From Allolobophora icterica (taxonomy: Eukaryota > Annelida > Clitellata > Crassiclitellata > Lumbricidae), in the NCBI GenBank assembly GCA_963556255.1, contig OY744606.1, forward strand, positions 73,401,252-73,465,251: a stretch of 64,000 nt of DNA, given 5' to 3'. A program made the position numbers and the translations under genes. The first letter of the stretch is position 1. Each line of letters begins with the position of its first letter. Shown here piece after piece: positions 1 to 12,023 of the stretch. The notes below the pieces were generated by a model. The model was not told the DNA's origin and did no database searches. It saw only the letters and a list, made by a program, of their open reading frames with translations.

Positions 1-40
1 TGCCCAAATCGATGTCCAGCTTCATCGCAAAGTTGTCCTT
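1..40 (-). CDS. Probable exon, cut by the window edge
   Basis: A strong pyrimidine tract ending TTCCTTGCAG precedes 40 open bases. They read KDNFAMKLDIDLG if entered at phase 0 or EGQLCDEAGHRFG if entered after one base. This is likely the next exon of the gene whose exon lies at 1465-1614; the gene continues left of the window. Confidence 0.45.
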
Positions 41-1464
41 CTGCAAGGAATCAGAGAACAAAACTACACGCTTTAACATCAAACGCTAATTACACTACAA
101 TGCTAATATATAATAATAATAATTTCATATATATATATATATGTATGTATATATATATATGTATATATATATATAGTTCGTGTATGTCTCTATATATATA
201 CATGTTTAGGTGTGCACATGTATTTCATATGTATATATAAGGTCAGATTAGCATAGATCTAGCACTCTAGTCAGAAATGCCAGCAGCTTATATCAGTTGT
301 ATTTAGGCTGAATAACTTGAACAACACTAGAATGGTCTTTGCAGTTGCACCTTGACTAAGCACTAACCCAAGATTCATTTTCATTCTATTCTAATCTAAT
401 TCTGATTAATTTTTTCTAATCTTTCTCATAACCTTACTCTAATCTAAACTGTCTAATCTGATCCACAGCCTTCGAAGTTCTGTATTTATAAAAGATGAGG
501 CATCGACAAATAGTTACTTCAAATGAAACTGGAATTTGTGTTAATATTAATACTGAAGTCTGTGTTAAATTATCAAAATCTGACAAATCAGACAGGCCAG
601 AGAGCAGGATAAGTACAAAGAATATACACAAGTTGATTAATATTAATTTCTTGTGAACAACAAATAAATAAACAAATAAATAAATTGCTTACAAAAAGTA
701 GAATTTAGCACGATAAAAAACTTGAACCAAATACAAGTCACTAAAGAATCATTGTCAAAACAAACCATCATTGAAATGATACCCAAAAAGATCGTTTGGT
801 CCTTCTCTCAGACGCATGGATGTAGCGAACTGTTTCTCAAGGTCCTTTTCTACAATAAAATTCAGTCAGAGTTCAATGAAAACAGAAACACAAATCAATT
901 TTCAATTGTCAAATAACAAACACTCATCGTCACATCAAAACAGAAGCAAATGCATCACATTATGTACATGTAATAATAACATAATGCGATTAATGTAATT
1001 GTGTACATATAATAATTAACGAAATGTAATTGATGCAATTACGTACATGGAATAATAAACAATAGAGTGCAGATTCGTTAAAGAAAAGTCGTCAGAGGGC
1101 ATGCCATATGACAAAGTGTATAAACTAGTCCACATATCACCAGTAGCTTCAATTCTCTCAAAGTGCTATTTCTTGAAGAATCCTAAAGGGTTTCCTATAG
1201 CTAACTGAATGTACAAATCCTATCAACAGTAGGTGTGTTCCCTCTAAGCTACATGGTTGTGCCACACAGCAGTTTTGTGACTCAGTACAACGCAAAACTG
1301 GTCAAATAAATACAAGTTCAACCAAATAATAAATAACCTATCCGCATAGTAGTCCAGGTTTCCAAAAACTGAAGCTTTTTTAATGAAAGGAAACTAAACG
1401 CAATTACATTACTAAAGATATTATCTTAGAGATATTACAAATATTAATTATCAAATTTACCAAC
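41..1464. other. Putative intron of the left-edge gene
   Basis: AT-rich, with short TATATATG tracts at about 130-235. No convincing exon on either strand. Confidence 0.4.
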
Positions 1465-1614
1465 CTGGGTCAGCATTGCCGTTGTATCTATGACCTTCAC
1501 GTTGGGAAGTCTGTTGGGATTGTTGTGATTCATTCTCTCTACGTGTTTCGTCCTCCAGAGAATGAGTGCGCCGATACACATCTTTGTCACCTTTGTTGCC
1601 ACTTTTGCCGCTAC
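1465..1614 (-). CDS. Probable internal exon of an unidentified gene
   Basis: The 150-bp stretch is bounded by TTTCAG and a GTTGGT donor. In one frame it encodes a hydrophilic S/Q/E/R-rich, disordered-looking segment with KDVYRRTHSLEDETRRENES. That frame joins the 1-40 exon in phase. A second frame, also open, would join it at phase 0 with ending IDTTAMLTQ. I do not recognise either product and cannot decide the frame from sequence alone; the charged frame looks more like coding DNA. Confidence 0.5.
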
Positions 1615-1969
1615 CTGAAATCTTACTTCTGTTAAGAGCAGTGTGCATATGCAAATTTAATACTTAAAATGTACAGAAAAACGTCAGCGAATAGCCTAAT
1701 GTAATGCAATGTAAGGAATATAAATTTCTCAGTGCCTTGCAAAATTGCTAGGTGAAATCGCTTAAGGTCAGGGCCTTGAATAATCAACAATTAGCAAACC
1801 CTGTTGCATTCAAAGATTTAGACTGCATCATTTACTACAGAGACATCACCTGTACCACTAATCTATCTATCAATTTTTGCATCCTCTCCAACTGTATTAA
1901 TACAGTTCAATCAAACTGTAAAAGTATGCATAATCTGATTACTCAAACACCATAACCAAAGTACTTGTA

Positions 1970-2330
1970 AGTATGTATGTGTGTACTGTGTATGCATGTA
2001 TTTATGTATGTGTGTATATATGTATGTATGCATGTGTGCATGGGCGTAATTTGTGGGGGTACGAGGGGTACCCATATCCCCACTTTTTGAACAATGAAAA
2101 TCAATATTTTATTATTGTGTCTTCTCAGAGATCGCAGTCTCAGCCATGTTCGTGTATGTAAGAAATTGGTACCCCACTTTTTAAACCAAAGTTACGACCC
2201 TGCATGTGTGTATGCATGGATGTATGTGTGTGTGAATATGTATGTATGTATGTATGTATGCACGTATGTATGCACGTATGTATGCATGTGTGTGCATGTA
2301 TGTACGTATGTACAAATGTATGTGCAGTGC
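1970..2330. repeat. (ATGT)n-rich simple sequence
   Basis: Imperfect TATG/CATG/TGTG tracts on both sides of the MITE at 2039-2202. The MYVCMYVC-type open frames are artefacts. Confidence 0.85.
2039..2202 (+). mobile_element. hAT-type MITE, family 1, perfect 8-bp TSD
   Basis: It starts CATGGGCGTAATTTG and ends CAAAGTTACGACCCTG, and is flanked by CATGTGTG at 2031-2038 and 2203-2210. It sits in an ATGT-rich region, which weakens the TSD slightly, but the sister copies confirm the ends. Confidence 0.8.
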
Positions 2331-2654
2331 ATGTATTAATTTGGATAATTATTATACAGAATCTCCATCTTATCTTAGACAAAGCTGCAGTTTATGAAAC
2401 TACTTCAGGTATTATCCAGGTGCCACATTACTATTCAGGTATTGTTACAATTACATCACAAAAACAGTCAATAAGAAGATCTGATTTAGAAGCTACATTG
2501 ACATGGCATCAAGTCACAACTTAGCCGATGATCACAAACTCACCGTTTTCTCAAACACACTTTTGGTGTGGCACTCAGAAATTCATGATTTCTCATTTAA
2601 ATATTATTTTCAAAACACTAAACTTCAAGGCTTGTTCACTTTAGGATAGATCGT

Positions 2655-2760
2655 ACCTAGTCAGGTAATACAGATCGTAATCGTAAACTAGAAATTTCTA
2701 CAGCACTACTCTAAAGCTAAGCACAGGGCACCAGCTTATTCACTAGCACTGTTCCGTATC
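2655..2760 (-). repeat. Inverse copy of the GCTGGTGCC tail
   Basis: On the plus strand it reads ATCGTAATCGTAAACTAGAA, then CTAAGCACAGGGCACCAGCT. Inverse copies also lie at about 3855-3945, 28385-28445, 61865-61935 and, partly, 5495-5530. Confidence 0.6.
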
Positions 2761-3599
2761 AGAGGGGTTGTGCAGAGGTTGACAAATAGCTCTCCTGGTT
2801 CGACAGTAGGACATGTCCTTATTACAGCATTACAGGTGTTGTTTAATTAGTGTGGAAACATGATTGCATATATGCTACTCTGTGAGATTTCACTATAATG
2901 TATCATCTCAAAACTAACCACCATTAAGTAACAAACTTCTGTTACGAAGAACCGAAACGTGACAGCCTAGGCTCGATTTATGCCTCCGAACTTTTGAAGT
3001 CATACCAAACAATATACGATATATAGGTAACCGAAGTATATCTTCGATTTAAGAAGTATGGCACTAGCAAACTTAATTAGGACAAAACCGTAAGGTCAAG
3101 GAGTGTGTTTTCTGAAGGTCTGTCATCTCATGCACCATGGTTACCATATCAGAATAATTTATTGCAGGAGCCCTACTCCATACCTGTGCGCTGTACCCAC
3201 GGCAAGAGCATATTCCATAACAAGTTAATAGCTTAGGCCTACTAAGTTTTGCAACGAATGCATTCAATTAATTCAAATGAAATACTCACTGCAACCACCA
3301 AATACTTGACCCATTCAGAGTATCAGAAAGCTGTTTAACTGCAAATTAAAGTTAACATTAAAAACGAAACTTCTTATGAGTTACGCGGGAAATTTTGCTA
3401 AAGATATTAATAGTTTAAATGGCAGTAGGCTATTTACGTCCTTGGAACAAAGGAATGAGCGATTGGACGAAATCAATGATGCTCTTTAAAGTCCGGATAG
3501 AGGTCTAATTATTATTAGGGCCTATTCGTCAAGTCTAACTTTAAAAAATGTACTATTACGATTGTAAGTCTTTTTGTATTTTCATCTAGAATATTTGTC

Positions 3600-3720
3600 G
3601 ACGCGACCCATGTAGCGCTCGTGTTCAAGCTGGTGCCCTACGCCTAGCTTTAGAATTTAAGTTTAGAGTAGCGCTGTAGGCCTACAAATCTGGAGTTTAG
3701 GCCTACGATTACGATTTGTT
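3600..3720 (+). repeat. GCTGGTGCC...GATTACGATT tail copy
   Basis: AAGCTGGTGCCCTACGCCTAGC, cut here to its core AAGCTGGTGCCC, then CTTTAGAATTTAAGTTTAGAG and ending ACGATTACGATT. The same tail recurs at about 14150-14215, 28325-28385, 33900-33990, 39140-39235 and 49710-49800 on this strand. Confidence 0.6.
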
Positions 3721-4093
3721 ATAATAAGAAATTCGGAGTCACTACAAACCCTCTAGGCCTAGGCCTACTCATACAGCACCTTCACTGAGCTAATATTATT
3801 ATGACAACGTATTCACTGCAGCTCAGTCAAAACAAAATCGTTAGACAGACAATTGTAATCGCAATCGTAATCTCCAAGCTTCTAAAGCGCCACTAGAAGG
3901 TCAAGCGCAGGGCACCGGCCTATTCACGCGCGCTGCGTCAAATCACAGGGGGTTTCCGAAGAGATCGAGGAAGTCCGAGTCCAGTTACCATGGGGGCAGG
4001 TCAAGAGAGGAGGCAAAGCAGTTGTTAAGGCGGATGTTGTTTAATTCGGGTGAGAAAAATTGGAATTAAGGCTCAGAATAGGTTCCAGCTGGC

Positions 4094-4298
4094 AAGGCCG
4101 TAGCTAGGGGGTGTTTTGGTGTTTAAACACCCCCCGAAATTAAATAATGTAAAAATGAAATAATGCATTTACTAACTCCAAACCCGGCCCTTGGTCGGTT
4201 GACTCGGTTGCTTGTCGGCTTGCACAAGGACCAGAAAACACCCCTCGAAACAGAAAAGTAGAAAACACCCCCCGAAACAAAATCCTGGCTACGGCCTT
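4094..4298. mobile_element. MITE with GGCCGTAGC terminal repeats
   Basis: AAGGCCGTAGC at the left is mirrored by GCTACGGCCTT at the right. Flanking CCAGCTGGC and GCCAGCTGG extend the inverted repeat. The internal AACACCCC motif recurs. Confidence 0.7.
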
Positions 4299-4465
4299 AA
4301 GCCAGCTGGGTCAAAATCCAAAGGTAAGGCTGCTGTATGCCTATAGTCTGATGGCTATGGTGGATGGTGTTTAGGACTGGAGTGGCGAGAGAGGATCTGA
4401 TGACACTATATAGGCCTAGGCCTATTCCATTTGGGTTTAATATCTCTGAAAATATGGCTTTTTAT

Positions 4466-4740
4466 CATGGGCGGCGATCCCGGGGGTCGAGGGGGACAAG
4501 ACCCCCCACCTTTAACAGTGGGGGGACACGCCATACATCGGACCCCCCAAAAAAAATCTAGAAGAAACACCAAAAAAGGTCATCACTTTTTTTCGTGCTT
4601 AGGTCATAAAATTTTTCGCGCCGACGCGCGAAAAATTTTTTAGACCTCTTTTTTGACCAGATCAGTTCAAAACTCTTTTTTGACCAGATCAGTTCCAAAA
4701 ATTCCCCCCGCCCACCTCTCAAACAAGATCGCCGCCACTG
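4466..4740. mobile_element. hAT-type MITE, family 2, perfect 8-bp TSD
   Basis: CATGGGCGGCGATC at the left, GATCGCCGCCACTG at the right, flanked by CTTTTTAT at 4458-4465 and 4741-4748. The interior includes the inverted pair TTTTTCGCGC/GCGCGAAAAA and a direct repeat of TTTTTGACCAGATCAGTTC. Confidence 0.85.
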
Positions 4741-5166
4741 CTTTTTATTATATTTTGTAGGTTCCAGCTGTTGATTGTTGAATATAACCTGTTTGCTTGT
4801 ATAGGCCTATGCAAATTGGGGAGAACGTGGCCCCTATATAGATCCGCTAGGCCTAGGCCTACTGATCACGGACTGCAGCAGCGTAAGCCTATAGGTCGTA
4901 AGCCTATCATGAACACGGAACCTGCAGTGCGTTTGTTTGCTGCAGCTTTGAGGATACACACAATTAGCTAGTAGTATCCTATAGTATCCTATATTAGTCT
5001 ATCCTACAGCGTACATTGCTCTATAAGCCTCTGCCATGGTATGGCGCACTGCCTGCGTACACTAATACAATTACGTCATAAGTCGTCACACATTGTGAAG
5101 GATTGCAGATTGCTGGGCCTACTACAACTGTAGGTATTTGATATTGTCCTTCCAAAGCCCAGAAAT

Positions 5167-5348
5167 CATAGGCGTAATTTGTGGGGGTACCACCCAGTTT
5201 TTTGGACTGAAGGTACCTACCACCAACTTTTGAACAATGCCAATCAATATTTTATTATTATGCCTTCCCAGAGATCGCAATCTTCGCCTTGCTTTGCGTA
5301 TGTAAGAAATTGGTACCCCCCCATTTTTAGACCAAAGTTACGCCCCTG
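5167..5348 (+). mobile_element. hAT-type MITE, family 1, second copy
   Basis: CATAGGCGTAATTTGTGGGG ... CAAAGTTACGCCCCTG, with target copies CCAGAAAT (5159-5166) and TCAGAAAT (5349-5356), 7 of 8 identical. The body is shared with 2039-2202. Confidence 0.82.
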
Positions 5349-5389
5349 TCAGAAATGAATGCGACCATACGTCAGTATCGATGCATGCG

Positions 5390-5480
5390 TAGAGCAATTG
5401 TGCGCGAAGGACTTGCTCAAGGTCCCTACACATGTGTAACGTTACTGTCTCGTGTATAAGGTTCGAACCCGTAGGTCTAC
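5390..5480 (-). mobile_element. tRNA-SINE fragment
   Basis: AGCAATTGTGCGCGAAGGAC, TTGCTCAAGGTCC and GGTTCGAACCCG match the body and B box of the SINE at 62050-62305. The A box is lost. Confidence 0.6.
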
Positions 5481-5885
5481 TCGAGATCTCCGCGTTACAG
5501 GCACCAGCCTATTCACGAGCGCTACGTCAAATCAAATGGGTTTGCCAGAGTACTCCAAAAAAGGTCCGAGTCCGGTTTCCAGAAAGCCAAATCAAATCAG
5601 AGGGGTTTTCCAGAGTATAGTCCAAAAGAGATCCGAATCCGGTTTCCACAAGGCCAACTCAAATCAGAGGGGGTTCCAGAGAGTAGTCCAAAATAGGTCC
5701 GAGTCCGGTTTCCAGGAGGCCAGATCAAAAGAGTTGTATACCCGGTAGTTGTCTCGCTGACGAAGCTTTGCTATGATCGTCCATCTTTCTGGAATATGAT
5801 GCTATTGTGACCTAGATGGCTGATCGCCTTGATCGTTCTCTTTTCCGTTAGCGCTTGGAAACAGTTATGTCCAAGTGTTGTTCTG

Positions 5886-6000
<115 letters not shown>

Positions 6001-6399
6001 GTTGTCAGGTCGGAAAAGCCCCAATGGGCTTCTGTAGAGGTGGCGCTATACAAATGTGTGTTTACGATTATATAACAAATAGCTCACCCTGCCGATGTAA
6101 CATAACCTCCTCATACATAATGATAAGCGCGCAACATCTCAGATGATCGGCAGTTTTTGCCCTGTAGGCCTACTGTTGGTGTATAGTGACAATTTGATGC
6201 AGAGATTGAGAAGCGTTTTTTACACGCCTTTAGTACCACTATTGAAGCTTGTGCTCTGGGTTAAATAGAAAGGCGGGCCCTGCAGGACAATCCTCCCTCC
6301 CATAACGGCCTCAAGCGTATAGCTAGCCTACACAGACCAAATGCATATCTCTTCAAAAAATCATAGGGGCCTATATGCTTTTAGTTTCATTCTGTTATC

Positions 6400-6690
6400 G
6401 TTTTAGGTCTGTCTCTGTCTGTCTGCCTGTCTCTCTCTGTCTCTGTGTCTCTGTCTCCCTCTTCTCATTCTCTCTGTCTCTCTCTCTGTATACTTTCTTC
6501 CTCTCTATAATATCTGCGCCTCTCTCGCTCCGCATTTGTCTCTGTGCAAACACAGGATCTCTTCTGCACTCTTTCTCTTCGTCTCTGTCTCTCACCCTAT
6601 CACCTTTCCCCAGATCTGTACGTATCTCTCCCTCTCACTTTTCTGTCACTGTCTTTATTTCTTTATCCCTCTTTCCGCCCCTCCTCAATT
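6400..6690. repeat. (CT)n-rich polypyrimidine tract
   Basis: Imperfect TCTCTG/TCTG repeats; open frames on both strands are composition artefacts. Confidence 0.8.
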
Positions 6691-6925
6691 GCTATCTGTC
6701 AGATGATCTAACTATTCATAGGCCTAACCGCTTTACGCATACATGTACGCACGCGTTAAAATGTGTGCACTTGCATTCTCTGTTATAAGCGATAAAGACA
6801 GCGTTTGTTGACCCAGTAAACCATACATTGGTTAGAGCGCAGGCTGCGTCCCATGCGCTTCTGTGTGACAGTGCGTGCGGATCGTCTCCCAAAGGTAGAT
6901 TATTTAAGAGATTTAAATCTCTGGC

Positions 6926-7075
6926 TGGCACGGTCCGTACACGGGGACCGTACTTAAATAGCGTGGCGCCTAGGCCTATTCAAATGGGGAGTGGTGGGTG
7001 GTGAAGGATCTCACCCAATCATTTAATTGAAAAACGAGCAGGGTCTAAGCCATACGGTCGCTATATACAAACATA
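6926..7075 (+). repeat. Dispersed ~150-bp repeat, copy 1
   Basis: GGCACGGTCCGTACACGGGG ... GGTGAAGGATCTCACCC ... TTGAAAAACGAGCAGGGTC. Shared with 60830-60975 in the same orientation. It contains the hairpin CGGTCC/GGACCG. Confidence 0.7.
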
Positions 7076-7079
7076 GTCA

Positions 7080-7440
7080 GAAATGCACCGTAAGACTTAT
7101 GCAGCAGATCCTCAGGGAATCATGAACTTCGAGGAAGACAAGCGAGAGGGTGTTGGAGACCGCTGGAGTAGAAATAAGTCTCGTTGGATTAATCCAGCAG
7201 AAGAAGTTTCATGTTTCGGGCATGTGTTGGAGAAGAGTGGAGATTGTCTGGAGAAGGAGATGATCCAAGGCACAATCCCTGGATTAAGAGCTCAGGAAAG
7301 ACCTAAAATGGGATGGATTGCTAACTTAAAGTCTAATAATCGAAAGAGACGGGAAACAAAAGTGGGTGGAATAAAATTGTTCATGCTGTGGCCATTCGTC
7401 GGATTGAGGACGGTTAAAGACAAGAAACATAAGCACTGAC
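7080..7440 (+). pseudogene. Decayed LINE C-terminal fragment beside the minisatellite
   Basis: The reading frame contains CFGHVLEKSGDCLEKEMIQG, then RPKMGWIANL, the standard tail of endonuclease-RT LINE proteins. The HAVAIRRIEDG end is in another frame, so the copy is frameshifted. It abuts the minisatellite. Confidence 0.75.
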
Positions 7441-7455
7441 CCTACAAATCCGACT

Positions 7456-10277
7456 TCATTCCGATCCCGCTTCATTCCTACCTTCCATTCCCTCTCTTCC
7501 TCCAACCCTCCATTCCCTCTCTTCCTCCAACCCTCCGTTGCCTCTCTTCCTCCAACCCTCCATTCGCTCCCTTCCTCCTATCCTCCATATCCTCCATTCG
7601 TTCTCTTCCTCCAACCCTCCAATCGCTCTCTTCCTCCAACCCTCCATTCCCTCTCTTCCTCCTATCCTCCAGATCCTCTCTTCCTCCAACCCTCCAATCG
7701 CTCTCTTCCTCCAACCCTCCATTCGCTCCCTTCCTCCTATTCTCCATTTCCTCTCTTCCTCCAACCCTCCATTCGCTCCTTTCCTCCTATCCTCCATATC
7801 CTCTCTTCCTCCAACCCTCCATTCGCTCTCTTCCTCCAACCCTCCAATCGCTCTCTTCCTCCAACCCTCCAATCGCTCTCTTCCTCCAACCCTCCATTCG
7901 CTCTCTTCCTCCAACCCTCCATTCGCTCTCTTCCTCCTATCCTCCATATCCTCTCTTCCTCCTATCCTCCATATCCTCTCTTCCTCCAACCCTCCATTCG
8001 CTCCCTTCCTCCTATCCTCCATTTCCTCTCTTCCTCCAACCCTCCAATCGCTCTCTTCCTCCAACCCTCCATTCGCTCTCTTCCTCCAACCCTCCATTCG
8101 CTCTCTTCCTCCTATCCTCCACATCCTCTCTTCCTCCAACCCTCCATTCGATCTCTTCCTCCTATCCTCAATTTCCTCTCTTCCTCCAACCCTCCAATCG
8201 CTCTCTTCCTCCAACCCTCCAATCGCTCTCTTCCTCCAACCCTCCATTCCCTCTCTTCCTCCTATCCTCCATATCCTCTCTTCCTCCAACGCTCCAATCG
8301 CTCTCTTCCACCAACCCTCCATTCGCTCTCTTCCTCCTACCCTCCATTCCCTCTCTTCCTCCAACCCTCCATTCCCTCTCTTCCTCCTATCCTCCATATC
8401 CTCTCTTCCTCCAACGCTCCATTCGCTCCCTTCCTCCTATCCTCCATCTCCTCTCTTCCTCCAACCCTCCAATCGCTCTCTTCCTCCAACCCTCCATGTG
8501 CTCTCTTCCTCCAACCCTCCATTCGCTCTCTTCCTCCTATCCTCCATATCCTCTCTTCCTCCAACCCTCCATTCACTCTCTTTCTCCTATCCTCCATTTC
8601 CTCTCTTCCTCCAACCCTCCAATCGCTCTCTTCCTCCAACCCTCCATTCGCTCTCTTCCTCCAACCCTCCATTCGCTCTCTTCCTCCTATCCTCCATATC
8701 CTCTCTTCCTCCAACCCTCCATTCGCTCTCTTCCTCCTACCCTCCATTCCCTCTCTTCCTCCAACCCTCCAATCGCTCTCTTCCTCCAGCCCTCCATTCG
8801 CTCTCTTCCTCCTATCCTCCATATCCTCTCTTCCTTCCAACCCTCCAATCGCTCTCTTCCTCCAACCCTCCATTCGCTCTCTTCCTCCTAACCTCCATTT
8901 GCTCTCTTCCTCCAACCCTTCATTCGCTCTCTTCCTCCTACCCTCCATTCGCTCTCTTCCTCCAATCCTCCATTCGCTCTCTTCCTCCAACCCTCCATTC
9001 GCTCTCTTCCTCCAACCCTCCATTCGCTCTCTTCCTCCAACCCTCCATTCGCTCTCTTCCTCCTATCCTCCATATCCTCTCTTCCTCCTATCCTCCATAT
9101 CCTCTCTTCCTCCAACCCTCCATTCGCTCCCTTCCTCCTATCCTCCATTTCCTCTCTTCCTCCAACCCTCCAATCGCTCTCTTCCTCCAACCCTCCATTC
9201 GCTCTCTTCCTCCAACCCTCCATTCGCTCTCTTCCTCCTATCCTCCACATCCTCTCTTCCTCCAACCCTCCATTCGATCTCTTCCTCCTATCCTCAATTT
9301 CCTCTCTTCCTCCAACCCTCCAATCGCTCGTCTTCCTCCAACCCTCCAATCGCTCTCTTCCTCCAACCCTCCATTCCCTCTCTTTCCTCCTATCCTCCAT
9401 ATCCTCTCTTCCTCCAACGCTCCAATCGCTCTCTTCCACCAACCCTCCATTCGCTCTCTTCCTCCTACCCTCCATTCCCTCTCTTCCTCCAACCCTCCAT
9501 TCCCTCTCTTCCTCCTATCCTCCATATCCTCTCTTCCTCCAACGCTCCATTCGCTCCCTTCCTCCTATCCTCCATCTCCTCTCTTCCTCCAACCCTCCAA
9601 TCGCTCTCTTCCTCCAACCCTCCATGTGCTCTCTTCCTCCAACCCTCCATTCGCTCTCTTCCTCCTATCCTCCATATCCTCTCTTCCTCCAACCCTCCAT
9701 TCACTCTCTTTCTCCTATCCTCCATTTCCTCTCTTCCTCCAACCCTCCAATCGCTCTCTTCTCCAACCCTCCATTCGCTCTCTTCCTCCAACCCCTCCAT
9801 TCGCTCTCTTCCCTCCTATCCTCCATATCCTCTCTTCCTCCAACCCTCCATTCGCTCTCTTCCTCCTACCCTCCATTCCCTCTCTTCCTCCAACCCTCCA
9901 ATCGCTCTCTTCCTCCAGCCCTCCATTCGCTCTCTTCCTCCTATCCTCCATATCCTCTCTTCCTCCAACCCTCCAATCGCTCTCTTCCTCCAACCCTCCA
10001 TTCGCTCTCTTCCTCCTAACCTCCATTTGCTCTCTTCCTCCAACCCTTCATTCGCTCTCTCCTCCTACCCTCCATTCGCTCTCTTCCTCCAATCCTCCAT
10101 TCGCTCTCTTCCTCCAACCCTCCATTCGCTCTCTTCCTCCAACCCTCCATTCACTCTCTTCCTCTCACCCTCCATTCGCTCTCTTCCTCCAACACTCCAT
10201 TCTCTCTTTTTCCTCCTACCCTTCGCTCTCTTCCTCCTACCCTCCATTCGCTCTTTTCCTCCTACCCTCCATTCGCG
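7456..10277. repeat. 25-bp minisatellite array (about 110 units)
   Basis: The unit is CTCTTCCTCCAACCCTCCATT plus four bases, usually CGCT; main variants are CTATCCTCCATATC and CCTCCAATCG. The plus strand is almost pure pyrimidine. Because 25 is not a multiple of 3 and units rarely contain stops, long frames stay open on both strands with a 25-residue period. They are not genes. Confidence 0.95.
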
Positions 10278-10474
10278 TACGGGGAGACTAATACTGTAGA
10301 GCTAAACTGATAATTTTTTACGTACCGGTACGCGTAAAGTACGTTACAAGACTAGTTATAGGCTATTGACGTTCTTTGTGAATGATCAGATAAACGTGTG
10401 GCATTTTTAACGTACGCGTACGTTATTTTTTTCGATAACGTACGTACGGTGGGCGTACGTTATTCCGGTAAGTA

Positions 10475-12023
10475 ACGTGAGTCATTTTCCGGTAATATGT
10501 CACATTCACTAATTGAAGAAGCAAAAAAATTTTGGGGGCAAATTACATTGATTTTTGTTTGAAGCAAATCTTGAATATTTCTATTTCACTAATATATATT
10601 TGGTTTTGCACTAATATGTAAAATTATGAAGTTTTTAGCAGAAAGAAAATAGCCCTACGAAAAACAAAGTGGAATGTTTGTCCACTCCGTTACTCCGTTA
10701 CCAAAACATATGAGCTATTTATATATAGTAGACAGCTTCCTACTGCGTAGTTTGACATGCCAATATGTTCTTAGTATTAATGTTTATAAAATAAATATAA
10801 AAGAAATTACAATACAAATGATTATTTAATTCCATCACATTTTAAATTTTGTTAAGAAGTTCCACTCCATTACCGAAAGAAAAATAGGGAATCTAATCAA
10901 CGTAAAGTTGTTTTTTTTTGGGCCAAATAACAAAATAAAAATCACTTCAGCTAATCATTACCAGTGATCAAATGAACAAAAAAACATTAAAATATTTATG
11001 ATGTTGTCTTAAAAATCTGCTCATAACATCAAAATTACATAAAAAAATTACCATAAAAAGTTCCGCTCCGTTACCATTTGTCGAGAATTGAGCACAGAAT
11101 GTGAAAAGTGAACTTTAAAAAAAACAGTCTGCCGAAGCAAAAATTTATTTAAAATGTCATATATTGTTATATAAGTTGTATTAGAAATGATAATTTAAGT
11201 AGACGACTTATCCTGACAGTGGAATAAATTTTAGTACCTCAAGGGTCACATTTATGGTAACTGAGTGGACAGTTAACGGAGTGGACAAATTGTGTATCAG
11301 CACGGTAAATATCATATTATCTCTCATGCGTCCACATTAATCGTCGGTACACTCATTATATAGCTTATAAATGTTATATTAAAAATATTATTTAAATTAT
11401 ATTTATTCATAATCATTGCCAAAATGCAGTAACGGAGTGGATGTATTATGAAAAAACACATGAGGTACGTAATAAATGAAAATTTGTAAGAAATTTGTCT
11501 TAGCATTCAGATCCTGTATTAAGACATACTTACTTACATAGATCTTCACAGAAGAGATGTGTTAAGTAGCGGGACCAAAGAACTGGAAGGGTTGTGAGAT
11601 ACGAGATAATTTTTACATTTTAACGGAGCGGACATAATTTTCCGGGGACAAGTTAAAATATATTTTTAAAAATTATACTGAAGTTGTAAGTTTCTAAGTT
11701 GTATTTAGAAATATGCAATTATGTTTATTATAAAAGAAACAGTCACATTTTTTGGTTTAATGCAAATCATTTTGAAATTGTAGACGAAAGCAATATGTAC
11801 TATAGCCTAGGGACGGTAACGGAGTGGAACATTTTAAATTCAAAATAAATTGTGATAAATTATTTTATTGCTCTGAATTACTTTCAAAGGTCTTAAATTG
11901 TTGACTGATCAATAACGTTTTAATCTAATCACTTAGCATGATCAGACTAGGCATTGTTTTCTTAGAAATGACCGGGGACAGCTGAATTGTCAATTTATGC
12001 ATTTACCGGAAAATGACTCACGT
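10475..12023. mobile_element. 1.55-kb element with perfect 21-bp TIR and phased inverted motif array
   Basis: Positions 10475-10495 and 12003-12023 are perfect inverse complements (core GTGAGTCATTTTCCGG). Inside there is no convincing ORF. The motif TCCACTCCGTTAC recurs at about 10681, 10861 and 11062 in plus orientation, and at about 11257, 11429, 11620 and 11814 inverted. The first and central sites are doubled. Spacing is roughly 155-200 bp. The flanks are rich in GTAC/ACGT palindromes. No target duplication could be fixed. Confidence 0.7.

Noticed and set aside
7538..10291. A 917-codon open frame and several companions on both strands
   Set aside because: They are the 25-bp minisatellite read through: the translation repeats every 25 residues, all frames are similarly open, and no non-repetitive domain is attached.
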